From positions 1 to 22,241 of the forward strand of contig CAAGDT010000111.1 in assembly GCA_900768675.1 (NCBI GenBank): a stretch of DNA of 22,241 nt, written 5' to 3'. Of the stretch, positions 7,336 through 14,700 are shown piece by piece. Position 1 is the stretch's first letter. Each line of letters starts with the position of its first letter. The stretch comes from Oscillospiraceae bacterium. GTDB taxonomy: Bacteria; Bacillota; Clostridia; Oscillospirales; Ruminococcaceae. The translations under genes and the position numbers were made by a program. The notes beneath the pieces are model-generated. The model saw nothing but the letters and a program-made list of their open reading frames with translations, made no database searches and had not been told where the DNA came from.

Positions 7336-8111
7336 TTCTTGATGATATTGCTTATCGCCGCAAAGAGCAGCTGCGGCTTGAAATGGAAAGAACTCCCCTT
7401 GAAGCGGTAAAAAAGGCTGCCGAAAGGGCAGGAGAGGGCATTGACTTCAAAGCGGCGCTTAAAAAGGGCGGGCTTTCGGTGATTGCGGAGGCGAAAAAGG
7501 CTTCTCCCTCAAAGGGAATTATCTGCGAGGACTTCGACCCGGTAAAAATTGCAGAGGAATACGAAAAGGCGGGAGCTTCAGCGGTTTCCTGCCTTACCGA
7601 AGAATATTATTTCAAAGGCTCTCTTGATTATCTTCGGGCAATCCGTGAAAAAATCGCTCTGCCCGTACTGAGAAAGGATTTTATAATCGACCCCTATCAG
7701 ATTTACGAGGCAAAGGCGGCGGGAGCGGACGCAGTTCTTCTTATTGCAGCAATGCTTGACAAAAATACCCTAAGGGAGTACAATAAAATAGCCTGCGGTC
7801 TCGGGCTTTCGGTTTTAGGCGAAGCCCACAGCAGAGAGGAAACGGATAATCTCCTTGAAGCGGGCTTGGAAATTATCGGAATAAACAACCGCAATCTCAA
7901 AACCTTTGAGGTTTCCCTTGAAACGACAGAAAAGCTTATGAGGGAAATTCCAACCGATTTTGTGCGGGTATCCGAAAGCGGAATTAAGACAAACGAGGAT
8001 ATGCGGTTCGTGAGAAGCTGCGGCGCAGACGCTGTTCTTATCGGGGAAACGCTGATGAGAAGCGGGAACATTAAGGAAGCTATGGCGGAACTTCTGAGAG
8101 GTATAGAATGA
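7332..8111 (+). CDS. trpC: Indole-3-glycerol phosphate synthase
   Basis: TrpC closes the indole ring from CdRP with loss of CO2 and water. The 259-aa single TIM barrel carries the expected active-site strands: IAEAKKASPSKG (51-62, with E53), LRKDF (113-117, with the general-acid Lys115), LGEAHSREE (162-170), GINNRNL (183-189) and SESGI near 214-218, ending in the phosphate-binding DAVLIGETLMRSG. It is not fused to TrpF as in E. coli. It overlaps trpD and trpF by 4 nt each (ATGA junctions), a tight arrangement that would couple translation of the three genes. Confidence 0.96.
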   Translation: MILDDIAYRRKEQLRLEMERTPLEAVKKAAERAGEGIDFKAALKKGGLSVIAEAKKASPSKGIICEDFDPVKIAEEYEKAGASAVSCLTEEYYFKGSLDYLRAIREKIALPVLRKDFIIDPYQIYEAKAAGADAVLLIAAMLDKNTLREYNKIACGLGLSVLGEAHSREETDNLLEAGLEIIGINNRNLKTFEVSLETTEKLMREIPTDFVRVSESGIKTNEDMRFVRSCGADAVLIGETLMRSGNIKEAMAELLRGIE

Positions 8112-8749
8112 GCCTTAAAATAAAGCTTTGCGGTATGCGCCGAAACGAGGATATAGAGTATATAAACAGCTTTCCTCCCGATTATGCGGGCTTTATTTTA
8201 AGCCCCGGCTTTCGCAGAAGCGTTGACAAGGAAGCCTTTCTGCGGCTTATATCTTTTCTTAGGGGCAGTATCAGCCCCGTGGGAGTTTTTGTTGACGAGC
8301 CGGTAGAAAATGTGGCGGAATTTGCCCCGAAGCTCAGCGTTATTCAGCTTCACGGCAGCGAAAATGAGGAATACATAAAAAGGCTGAGAAAACTGATACC
8401 CGAAGGCTGCGAAATCTGGAAAGCAGTACGGGTAAGAAGCGAAGATGATATTCTTAAAGCTGACAAACTGCCCGCAGATAAGCTTCTTCTTGACGCCTTT
8501 TCGGAAAAAAGCGTTGGCGGAACGGGAAAGACTGCGGACTGGGATTTGATTGCAAAAACAAGGATAAATAAGCCCTTTTTTGCGGCAGGAGGCATTACTG
8601 CGGCGAACTTCCGTGAGGCGGCAGAAAGGCTTTCGCCCTACGGAATTGATTTAAGCGGCGGGATAGAAACCGACGGTGCAAAGGATTTGTCGAAAATCCG
8701 TGAAATAATGCAGATAAAGGCAGAAATCGACTTAACGAAAGGAAATTGA
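8108..8749 (+). CDS. trpF: Phosphoribosylanthranilate isomerase
   Basis: TrpF performs the Amadori rearrangement of phosphoribosylanthranilate to CdRP. The 213-aa TIM barrel starts with KLCGMRR, giving the catalytic Cys8, and has GFILSPGFRRSVD, VGVFVDEP, IQLHG, the catalytic Asp129 in LLLDAF, and the phosphate-binding GGTGK, AAGGIT and DLSGGIETDG. The last motif reads SGG where many homologues have SSG, a mild variation. It overlaps trpC by 4 nt, and trpB begins one base after its stop. In the pathway it acts before trpC although the genes lie in reverse order, which is common. Confidence 0.95.
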   Translation: MSLKIKLCGMRRNEDIEYINSFPPDYAGFILSPGFRRSVDKEAFLRLISFLRGSISPVGVFVDEPVENVAEFAPKLSVIQLHGSENEEYIKRLRKLIPEGCEIWKAVRVRSEDDILKADKLPADKLLLDAFSEKSVGGTGKTADWDLIAKTRINKPFFAAGGITAANFREAAERLSPYGIDLSGGIETDGAKDLSKIREIMQIKAEIDLTKGN

Positions 8750-8750
8750 A

Positions 8751-9932
8751 ATGGGTACAAAAGGAAGATACGGGGAGTACGGCGGACAGTATATCCCCGA
8801 AACGGTAATGAACGCAGTTACGGAGCTTGAAGAGGCTTACGAACATTACAAGGACGACCCACAGTTCAAAAAGGAGCTTGCGGAGCTTTACAAAAGCTAT
8901 GCGGGCAGACCATCTATGCTCTACTATGCGGAGAAAATGTCGGCAGAGCTGGGCTGTAAGGTGTATCTTAAAAGAGAAGACCTGAACCATACCGGCGCTC
9001 ACAAGATTAATAACGTTTTAGGTCAGATTCTTCTTGCCAAGAAAATGGGCAAGAAGCGCATAATCGCCGAAACGGGAGCAGGTCAGCACGGCGTTGCAAC
9101 AGCAACCGTCTGCGCTCTTATGGGGCTTGAATGTTGTGTTTATATGGGCAGCGAGGACGCAAGAAGGCAGTCGCTGAACGTTTACAGAATGAGGCTTTTA
9201 GGCTCGGAGGTAAAGGAGGTTGACAGCGGTACTGCCACATTAAAGGACGCTATTAACGAAGCCTTCCGTGACTGGGCGGCTAACGTTGAAAATACATTTT
9301 ACTGCATAGGCTCGGTTATGGGACCCCACCCTTATCCCGAAATGGTAAGGGATTTTCAGAAGATTATCGGCGAGGAAATCCGCTCCCAGCTTATGGAAAC
9401 CGAGGGCAAGCTTCCCGACTGCGTGATTGCCTGTGTTGGCGGCGGCTCAAACGCTATGGGCGCTTTCTACAACTTTATCCCCGACAAGTCTGTTCGTCTT
9501 ATAGGTGCAGAAGCGGCAGGACGGGGAATTGACACACCCGAAACTGCGGCTACTCTTGCAAAAGGCTCTACCGGCATTTTTCACGGTATGAAGTCGGTTT
9601 TCTTACAGGACGAATTTGGTCAGATTGCTCCCGTTTACTCCATTTCCGCAGGTCTTGACTACCCGGGAATAGGCCCTGAGCACGCTATGCTCTGGAAAAC
9701 GGGCAGGGCGGAATATATGGGAATTACGGACGAAGAGGCAGTATGCGCCTTTGAATATCTTGCAAAAACCGAGGGAATTATTCCTGCAATAGAATCCTCC
9801 CACGCAGTTGCGGCGGCGCTTAAAATTGCTCCGGAAATGAAGGGCAAGCTTATGGTTATAAACATTTCCGGCAGAGGCGACAAGGACGTTTATTCCGTGG
9901 CAAGATACAGGGGCGTAGAGGTAAATGTTTGA
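8751..9932 (+). CDS. trpB: Tryptophan synthase beta chain
   Basis: TrpB condenses indole with serine, using pyridoxal phosphate, to form tryptophan in an alpha2beta2 complex with TrpA. The 393-aa length is normal. The PLP Schiff-base lysine is K85 in HTGAHKINN, the catalytic-glutamate region reads IAETGAGQHGVA, and the PLP phosphate is held by CVGGGSNAMG. GEYGGQYIPE near the N-terminus and SGRGDKD near the C-terminus mark the ordinary TrpB1 form that partners TrpA, rather than the stand-alone TrpB2 type. GAAAGGA inside the end of trpF serves as its ribosome-binding site. Confidence 0.97.
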   Translation: MGTKGRYGEYGGQYIPETVMNAVTELEEAYEHYKDDPQFKKELAELYKSYAGRPSMLYYAEKMSAELGCKVYLKREDLNHTGAHKINNVLGQILLAKKMGKKRIIAETGAGQHGVATATVCALMGLECCVYMGSEDARRQSLNVYRMRLLGSEVKEVDSGTATLKDAINEAFRDWAANVENTFYCIGSVMGPHPYPEMVRDFQKIIGEEIRSQLMETEGKLPDCVIACVGGGSNAMGAFYNFIPDKSVRLIGAEAAGRGIDTPETAATLAKGSTGIFHGMKSVFLQDEFGQIAPVYSISAGLDYPGIGPEHAMLWKTGRAEYMGITDEEAVCAFEYLAKTEGIIPAIESSHAVAAALKIAPEMKGKLMVINISGRGDKDVYSVARYRGVEVNV

Positions 9933-9947
9933 AAGGAGAGCGGGATA

Positions 9948-10736
9948 ATGAACAGAATAGAAAAATGCTTTAATGAGCTTAAGGAGCGGCAGGAAAAGGC
10001 GCTTATTACTTTTATTACAGCAGGCGACCCCGACCTTGAAACTACGGAAAAGGCGGTTTTTGAGATGTTCGGTAACGGGGCGGATATAATTGAGCTTGGC
10101 GTGCCCTTTTCCGACCCTGTTGCAGAGGGAGTTACTATCCAGAAATCCTCCCTTCGCTCCCTTAAAAACGGCACAAACCTTACGAAAATCTTTGAAACCG
10201 TAAAGCGTATCAGGGAAAAGACGGAAAAACCGCTGATACTGATGATGTATATAAACACGATTTTCGTTTACGGTACGGACAGATTTTTTGCAGACTGCAA
10301 GCAGTACGGAATAGACGGCGTAATCGTCCCCGATATGCCCTTTGAGGAGCGGGACGAGGTGCAGGAATATGCAGAAAAGTACGGTGTTCTTAATATCAAC
10401 CTTGTTGCGCCCACTTCAAGAAACAGAATTGAGAAAATCGCAACAGAAAGCAAGGGCTTTCTCTACTGCGTTTCCTCTACCGGCGTAACCGGTGTCAGAA
10501 GCGGCTATACAACCGACTTTGAGGACTTCTTCGGCACTATCAGGAAGTACGCAAAATGTCCCTGCGCCGTTGGCTTCGGAATTTCCGGACCGGAGCAGGC
10601 AAAGAAAATGTCGGGCTATTGCGACGGAGTAATTGTAGGCTCCGCAATTGTGCGGATTTTCGAGGAAAAGGGAGCTGCCGCACCGAAAGCGGCGGGGGAA
10701 TTTGTAAAGTCCCTTAAGGAAGCCATACTGCAATAA
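9948..10736 (+). CDS. trpA: Tryptophan synthase alpha chain
   Basis: TrpA cleaves indole-3-glycerol phosphate to indole and glyceraldehyde-3-phosphate and channels indole to TrpB. The 262-aa TIM barrel has FITAGDPD, the catalytic Glu49 in IIELGVPFSDP, VIVPDMPFEE, GVTGVRSG and the phosphate-binding GFGIS and IVGSAIVRI. The second catalytic acid, Asp60 in the E. coli enzyme, aligns without a gap to Glu60 here (GAG at 10125-10127), in PVAEGVTIQ where E. coli has PLADGPTIQ. The PROSITE alpha-chain signature, as I recall it, allows D or E there, so this is likely a functional clade variant. GAAAGGAG precedes ATG 9948. This is the last gene of the operon. Confidence 0.96.
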   Translation: MNRIEKCFNELKERQEKALITFITAGDPDLETTEKAVFEMFGNGADIIELGVPFSDPVAEGVTIQKSSLRSLKNGTNLTKIFETVKRIREKTEKPLILMMYINTIFVYGTDRFFADCKQYGIDGVIVPDMPFEERDEVQEYAEKYGVLNINLVAPTSRNRIEKIATESKGFLYCVSSTGVTGVRSGYTTDFEDFFGTIRKYAKCPCAVGFGISGPEQAKKMSGYCDGVIVGSAIVRIFEEKGAAAPKAAGEFVKSLKEAILQ

Positions 10737-10755
10737 GAAAATAAGCATAGAAAAA

Positions 10756-10790
10756 CTCCACGGACAAATAACAGCGTCCGTGGAGCTTTA
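10756..10790. terminator. Bidirectional intrinsic terminator between trpA and the lipoprotein gene
   Basis: CTCCACGGAC (10756-10765) and GTCCGTGGAG (10776-10785) form a perfect 10-bp stem with a 10-nt loop. On the + strand it is followed by CTTTAATT; on the minus strand the stem is followed by TTTTTC. It can end both the trp operon and the convergent minus-strand operon. Confidence 0.85.
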
Positions 10791-10819
10791 ATTATATGGG
10801 AGGTAAAGAGATTAAGCGA

Positions 10820-11434
10820 TTAGCCGATAGCTTCGATAAGCTTTTCTTCCGCTTCTGCTGCGGAGTTGTCGCAGATAAGGTAAGCGTATTCGCCCTTGCT
10901 GCCTATAACTGTCTTTTCGGCAGCCTCAACTTGTGCGGGATAGAAGGCAAGCTCGTTTATAAGCTTTTCCTTACGCTCATTGAACATCTTGAGAACGTCC
11001 TCCATCTTGCCCTCGGCAGGCTTTACAACAGCGATTTCAATGAGGTGAACGCTCATGAGTGCGGTTGCAACGCCGTATTCGTCGATAAGGTCAAGGTCGT
11101 AGCCCATAACGTCTGCAAGCAGCTCCTCGTCCTCTACGAGTGCAGTTGCACCGAACTCAATGCCGCTGTTAAGAACTGCGTTTACAAGCTTTACGCAGTC
11201 GTTTGTTTCAGCCTCTGCGCTGTCCTCGTTCTCGGGAACTGATGTATCGGTTGCTTCTTCGGTTGCAGCCTCGGTTTCTGTGGTTGTTTCAGCCTCGGTT
11301 GTGGTGGCTTCAGTGGTGGTTTCTGCGGGAGTTGTAGCCGCAGGAGTTGTTGTTTCCTCGTTCTTCTTGCCGCAGGAAGAAATTGATAAAATCATTGCTC
11401 CTGCTAAAAGTGCTGCGATAATCTTCTTGTTCAT
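10820..11434 (-). CDS. DUF4358-type lipoprotein
   Basis: This 204-aa secreted lipoprotein has a signal peptide (MNKKIIAALLAGAM...) ending in the lipobox ISSC, so Cys21 would be lipidated and the protein anchored on the outer face of the membrane. A low-complexity Thr/Glu/Ala linker covers about residues 25-75. The remaining domain (about 78-204) includes DLIDEYGVATALMSVHLIEIAVVKPAEGKMEDV and resembles the DUF4358 family, common in Clostridia and of unknown function. The DUF assignment is from memory of the pattern. AGAAAGGA precedes the start. It follows the GH26 gene after 24 nt on the same strand, so the two may be cotranscribed, ending at the hairpin at 10756-10785. Confidence 0.75.
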   Translation of the reverse strand: MNKKIIAALLAGAMILSISSCGKKNEETTTPAATTPAETTTEATTTEAETTTETEAATEEATDTSVPENEDSAEAETNDCVKLVNAVLNSGIEFGATALVEDEELLADVMGYDLDLIDEYGVATALMSVHLIEIAVVKPAEGKMEDVLKMFNERKEKLINELAFYPAQVEAAEKTVIGSKGEYAYLICDNSAAEAEEKLIEAIG

Positions 11435-11458
11435 GATTTTTTTCCTTTCTTATCTTTT

Positions 11459-12589
11459 TCAGTCTTTTTTCTGTTCGCTAAGGTATGAAAACTTAGTTTT
11501 AACGAACTTTTCTCCTTTATAGAACGGCAGGTCGGAAAGGGTTACGCAGTAGGGATTTCCGAACGCCTTCATTAAGAACACTTCGCTCAGGTACTTTTGG
11601 TTACATTCCGGTAAAAAATTTTTGTCGAGCTTTGGTTTCCAGCCATCGGTAGCATATACGAACTGCCCCCACCAAGGGAGCCACCAGAGCCATTTTACCT
11701 TGTCATTCACGAGATTTTCCGGGTCGGGGATATAGCCGCATTCGCTGAGCGTTGCCATTTTTTCGTGGGTGTAGGAGGTTACCTCCTCGAATTTCGCTTT
11801 CTGGGAGGAGTGGTCGTTTGGGATTTCGCTGTAAATATCCTCGCCGCAGATGTCGTAGGTGTTGGGGTGAACCGCCATGTCCTTATTCTGCCCGTTCCAT
11901 ACCCAAATTATGTTGGTAAGCCTGTGAAAATTTTCAAGTCTGTCGAAAATCATATACCATAGCTTCTTGTAGGCTTCAACACTTTCTCCGCCGTCGTTTC
12001 CCCTGTTTCCCCACCAGAACCAGCCGCCGTTTGCTTCATGAAGCGGGCGGAAAAGCACGGGGATATTCTCCTTTTCAAACTCTCTCAGAGCCATAGCCGC
12101 CTTGTCGATTCGGGAAACTGCAAAATTATATTCGGGAGTGCCGTAAACAACCGCCTTTGTTATGTCAAAGGAGGTCTTGTGGTCGTAGCCTGTGGTCTTG
12201 TAGTAAAATGACCAGCAGCAGTTTTCCATATTCTCCATATCGTCGGGAGCGTACCAGTGCCAGCACATTGTAATAATGCAGCCCGTTTCCTTTGCCCATT
12301 CGATTGCCCGCTTTACCTGATTATCTCCCTTTTTCTTGTCCATATCCATAAGGTCGTAGCCCCTTATTGCGGGGAGCTTTCCCGTATAGCGCATATATAC
12401 GGCGTCTTCAAGCTCTTCCGCCTGTAAATACTGCTGACCCGAGAGAATTTTCTTGCCGTAAATGCTTTTAAGGTAGTCGAAAAGGGCGATTGCCGCCTCT
12501 GAGGGCTGCTTTGAAACAAGCCTGTCTGGGTTTACGGGCTTGCTGTCCAGCTCTTTTAAAAGCCTATCAAAATCGGTTATATATTCCAT
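11459..12589 (-). CDS. GH26 glycoside hydrolase (beta-mannanase-like), no signal peptide
   Basis: This 376-aa protein belongs to glycoside hydrolase family 26, mostly endo-beta-1,4-mannanases and related enzymes, which retain anomeric configuration using two glutamates. The acid/base is E185 in LFRPLHEANGGWFWWG and the likely nucleophile is E283 in ATLSECG. Supporting motifs are SGQQ (50-53), PAIRGYDLMD, MCWHWYAP, NIIWVWNGQ and WLPWWGQF. It starts at MEYITDFDRLL with no signal peptide, membrane segment or carbohydrate-binding module, so a cytoplasmic role on imported oligosaccharides is inferred; the exact substrate is open. Its ATG shares one base with the stop of the upstream Cys-rich gene (TAATG), and GAGGT lies 8 nt upstream, indicating translational coupling. 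Confidence 0.9.
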   Translation of the reverse strand: MEYITDFDRLLKELDSKPVNPDRLVSKQPSEAAIALFDYLKSIYGKKILSGQQYLQAEELEDAVYMRYTGKLPAIRGYDLMDMDKKKGDNQVKRAIEWAKETGCIITMCWHWYAPDDMENMENCCWSFYYKTTGYDHKTSFDITKAVVYGTPEYNFAVSRIDKAAMALREFEKENIPVLFRPLHEANGGWFWWGNRGNDGGESVEAYKKLWYMIFDRLENFHRLTNIIWVWNGQNKDMAVHPNTYDICGEDIYSEIPNDHSSQKAKFEEVTSYTHEKMATLSECGYIPDPENLVNDKVKWLWWLPWWGQFVYATDGWKPKLDKNFLPECNQKYLSEVFLMKAFGNPYCVTLSDLPFYKGEKFVKTKFSYLSEQKKD

Positions 12590-12891
12590 TATATTTTACC
12601 TCGGCACTCCTCCTTTTCTAAAAGGCAGGAGATTTTTTTCATAATGTAGTCGTAATTGTCACGGATATGGGGTATTTTACAATCAGAGCAGTCCTTTATC
12701 CCGCTTTCAAGGATTTTCCCGTTACCGCCGCAGCTTGTAAAGTATAAGGGGCAGTAGCAGAAAAGGCAGCTGAAGCTTTCCTTTGGTATATCCTTGTGGC
12801 AGGGAAAGAACTCGCATTTTTCGTTCTGAAAGAATTTGTAATTTTCCGTTTTGTTCAGCCTCCTTCTGCTCAATCCTTGATATTGTAGCAT
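12589..12891 (-). CDS. Cys-rich small domain protein (PF04071-like)
   Basis: This 100-aa protein has ten cysteines (26, 31, 42, 45, 47, 54, 68, 71, 89 and 96) in the pattern typical of the PF04071 Cys-rich small domain. Landmarks are NYKFFQN, CEFFPCHK, FSCLFCYCPLY, CGGN, IKDCSDCKIPH and DNYDYI. The family is thought to bind metal, but its function is not established. The N-terminus is uncertain. ATG 12891 has only a weak upstream site, while a perfect AGAAGGAGG (12859-12867, minus strand) lies inside the reading frame just before the conserved domain, with no usual start codon at proper distance. The stop overlaps the GH26 start by one base. I found no clear promoter upstream on this strand. 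Confidence 0.8.
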   Translation of the reverse strand: MLQYQGLSRRRLNKTENYKFFQNEKCEFFPCHKDIPKESFSCLFCYCPLYFTSCGGNGKILESGIKDCSDCKIPHIRDNYDYIMKKISCLLEKEECRGKI

Positions 12892-12968
12892 AAAAGTCCG
12901 CTTTTTGCAATATAAAAAAGATTCATAAATACTTTTGTATAATTTTGCACAAAAAATTCACTTTATTC

Positions 12969-12997
12969 TTGCAAAAATTTCAATAACGTGGTATAAT
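12969..12997 (+). promoter_or_regulatory. Promoter of the V/A-ATPase operon
   Basis: TTGCAA (12969-12974), a 17-nt spacer and a perfect TATAAT (12992-12997) with an extended TG (12989-12990) make a strong sigma-70-type promoter, with transcription expected from about 13004. The rest of the 176-nt divergent gap 12892-13067 is AT-rich. I see no operator dyad in it. Confidence 0.8.
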
Positions 12998-13019
12998 TAC
13001 ATTTATATTAAATTTTTGG

Positions 13020-13040
13020 GTGCAGTAGTCTTACTGCCAC
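13020..13040 (+). promoter_or_regulatory. Small 5'-UTR hairpin
   Basis: GCAGTA (13022-13027) pairs with TACTGC (13032-13037) around GTCT, and the stem extends by two more pairs past a bulged C. It is followed by a run of A, not T, so it is not a terminator on this strand. It lies close to the predicted 5' end and may stabilise the message. Confidence 0.4.
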
Positions 13041-13067
13041 AAAAAAATACCGGAAAGAGGCGTAAAT

Positions 13068-13319
13068 ATGCTTGAATTTAAATTCGATACCCAGCTTCTT
13101 ATTGAGGGCGAAAACCTCTCCGAGGACGACATCAACGACTATTTCAGAGCGAATTTCAAGGGAGATTGTCTGCTTGCAGTAGGGGACGAGGATCTTATAA
13201 AGATTCACTTTCACACCAACGAGCCCTGGAAGGTGCTGGAATACTGCGCTTCCCTTGGGGAAATCTACGACGTTGTAATTGAGAATATGGAACGTCAGGA
13301 GCAGGGCTTAAAGGGCTGA
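13068..13319 (+). CDS. Stand-alone FakA/DAK C-terminal-like domain protein
   Basis: This 83-aa protein matches a segment of the C-terminal region of FakA (YloV, fatty acid kinase or DAK-like proteins). Key stretches are GDCLLAVGDEDLIKIHFHTNEP (about residues 32-53, only partly identical to FakA), then VLEYCASLGEIYDVVIENMERQ. FakA proteins are about 550 aa, with an N-terminal Dak2 kinase domain that is absent here. No FakB/DegV gene is visible. AAAGAGG precedes ATG 13068, and the start fits the strong promoter at 12969-12997, so this is the first gene of the ATPase transcript, 33 nt before the next gene. The frame is intact and ends normally, so it looks like a real small gene rather than debris. 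Its role, perhaps protein-protein binding or regulation, is unknown. Confidence 0.75.
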   Translation: MLEFKFDTQLLIEGENLSEDDINDYFRANFKGDCLLAVGDEDLIKIHFHTNEPWKVLEYCASLGEIYDVVIENMERQEQGLKG

Positions 13320-13352
13320 TAAAAGCCAAATTAATATTCGGGAGGGCGGTTT

Positions 13353-13676
13353 ATGGATAACCCTATCGACGAAATAATCGCCATAGATAAGGCGGCGAGA
13401 AAAACCGTGGCGGAGGCAGAGCAGAAGGCTAAGGAAATTTTAGCTTCTGCACAGGAAGAAAAGCAAAGGCTAAAAGAGGAAAGCGCCGCAAGGCTAAGCG
13501 CAGAAACAAAGGAACAGCGCTTTTCCGCACAGAAGATAACCGATGTTGAGATAGAGCGCATAGAGGAAGAAGCGGAGGAGAAATGCCGTCTGCTGAACGA
13601 GAGAATGACCTCGGAAAGAAGCGCCCGTAAGGCGGAGATTGTAAGCCGCATTATCGGGCTTGCCGAAAGGAACTGA
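13353..13676 (+). CDS. V/A-type ATPase peripheral-stalk subunit H (G-like)
   Basis: This 107-aa protein is almost entirely a charged helix (about residues 10-100, rich in Ala, Glu, Lys and Arg), as expected for the small subunit that forms a right-handed coiled coil with subunit E in the peripheral stalk. The sequence KAKEILASAQEEKQRLKEES is typical. Names differ: H in archaea, G in Thermus, NtpF in Enterococcus. Low-complexity helices resemble each other, so the assignment leans on position at the head of the ATPase genes. GGGAGGG lies before ATG 13353, and ntpC starts 4 nt after the stop. Confidence 0.75.
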   Translation: MDNPIDEIIAIDKAARKTVAEAEQKAKEILASAQEEKQRLKEESAARLSAETKEQRFSAQKITDVEIERIEEEAEEKCRLLNERMTSERSARKAEIVSRIIGLAERN

Positions 13677-13680
13677 TGAA

Positions 13681-14700
13681 ATGGGAAACAGCGCAGCAGT
13701 TGCAAAATCCCGCGCAGTTTACGGAAGCTTCCTGAAAAAAGAGGACTACGATATTCTTATGAATAAAAGCTCAATCGGCGCAGCAGTTGCCTATCTTCGC
13801 ACAAAGCCAAGGTATGCGGCGGCTTTTGCAGATGTTGACGAGGCGGCGGTGCACCGTGAGCAGGTCGAGGAGCTTATAAGCAAAAGCGTTTTCGACAACT
13901 ATATAAGAATATGCAAGTTTTCCGGGGGAAGCCGCAAGGGAATTGCCCGTTTTCATATCAAAAAGCTTGAAGCAGAGCAGCTTTCTAAGGCGGTAATAGC
14001 AGTTTCAACAGGCTCTCAGGCGGGTTTTTACGGAAATCTGCCCTACTACCTTATGGACTACCTTTCCTTTAACCCCGCAGAGGCGGCGGAGGCGAAAAGC
14101 TTTTCCGCTTTGCTGGAGGTACTGAAGGGTACAAGCTACTATAAGTTTTTAAAGCCGGTTATGAGCGGGGAAAAGGCGGACGTCAACGAGATTATTATTG
14201 CAATAAACGCCTGCTATATGAAATGGGCGTTTAATGAAATTAATTCGGAAGTAAAGGGCAGGGCAAAGGAACAGCTTAAAAGCTTTTTCCTGCGAAAGGC
14301 GGATATTGATAACCTGCTTCTTTGCTACAGGCTCAGAACCTTTTTCGGGAAAGAGCCGGAGGAGATAAAGTCAATGCTTTCTCCATACCACTATCGGCTC
14401 AGACCCGCAGAAATAGACGAGGCGCTTAAAAGCCCGAATCCGGATACTGCGATACGGGAGCTTTTCCTTAAAAAGAAGCTGGCGGTAAATATAAGCCGCG
14501 GGGAGGACTGCCCCGAAATAGCGGTAAACGCCGCAGATTTCAGGTATTTCCGCCGACGGCTTGCCCTCAGCACAAACGAAATCGAGGCGCTTTATTCGCT
14601 GATGGTATTAGCGGAGCTTGAAGCGGCTAATCTTTTCAGAATAATCGAGGGAATACGCTACGGATTATCCTCGGAGGAAATAGAAAAGTTTATAGTTTAA
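13681..14700 (+). CDS. ntpC: V/A-type ATP synthase subunit C
   Basis: Subunit C (eukaryotic d/AC39 family) is the funnel that couples the central stalk D-F to the rotor ring. The 339-aa protein is mostly helical and has the expected length of about 330-360. Recognition comes from its overall AC39-like pattern: YGSFLKKEDYDILMNKSSI near the start, then LPYYLMDYLSF, and a C-terminal ALYSLMVLAELEAANLFRIIEGIRYGLSSEEIEKFIV. I chose ATG 13681, with AAAGGA 9 nt upstream; the in-frame TTG at 13660 overlaps the previous gene and precedes that site. Its TAA stop is the left edge of the inverted-repeat element at 14697-14864. Placement of C before I differs from the I-K-E-C-F order of Enterococcus. Confidence 0.87.
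   Translation: MGNSAAVAKSRAVYGSFLKKEDYDILMNKSSIGAAVAYLRTKPRYAAAFADVDEAAVHREQVEELISKSVFDNYIRICKFSGGSRKGIARFHIKKLEAEQLSKAVIAVSTGSQAGFYGNLPYYLMDYLSFNPAEAAEAKSFSALLEVLKGTSYYKFLKPVMSGEKADVNEIIIAINACYMKWAFNEINSEVKGRAKEQLKSFFLRKADIDNLLLCYRLRTFFGKEPEEIKSMLSPYHYRLRPAEIDEALKSPNPDTAIRELFLKKKLAVNISRGEDCPEIAVNAADFRYFRRRLALSTNEIEALYSLMVLAELEAANLFRIIEGIRYGLSSEEIEKFIV

Noticed and set aside
8120..8749. TrpF SGG in place of SSG considered as a sign of inactivation
   Set aside because: The catalytic Cys8 and Asp129 and all other motifs are intact, so it is more likely a tolerated variation.
11160..11522. Val/Ser-rich + strand frame opposite the lipoprotein gene
   Set aside because: It is the mirror of the Thr/Glu-rich linker and signal peptide on the minus strand; the low complexity explains its length.
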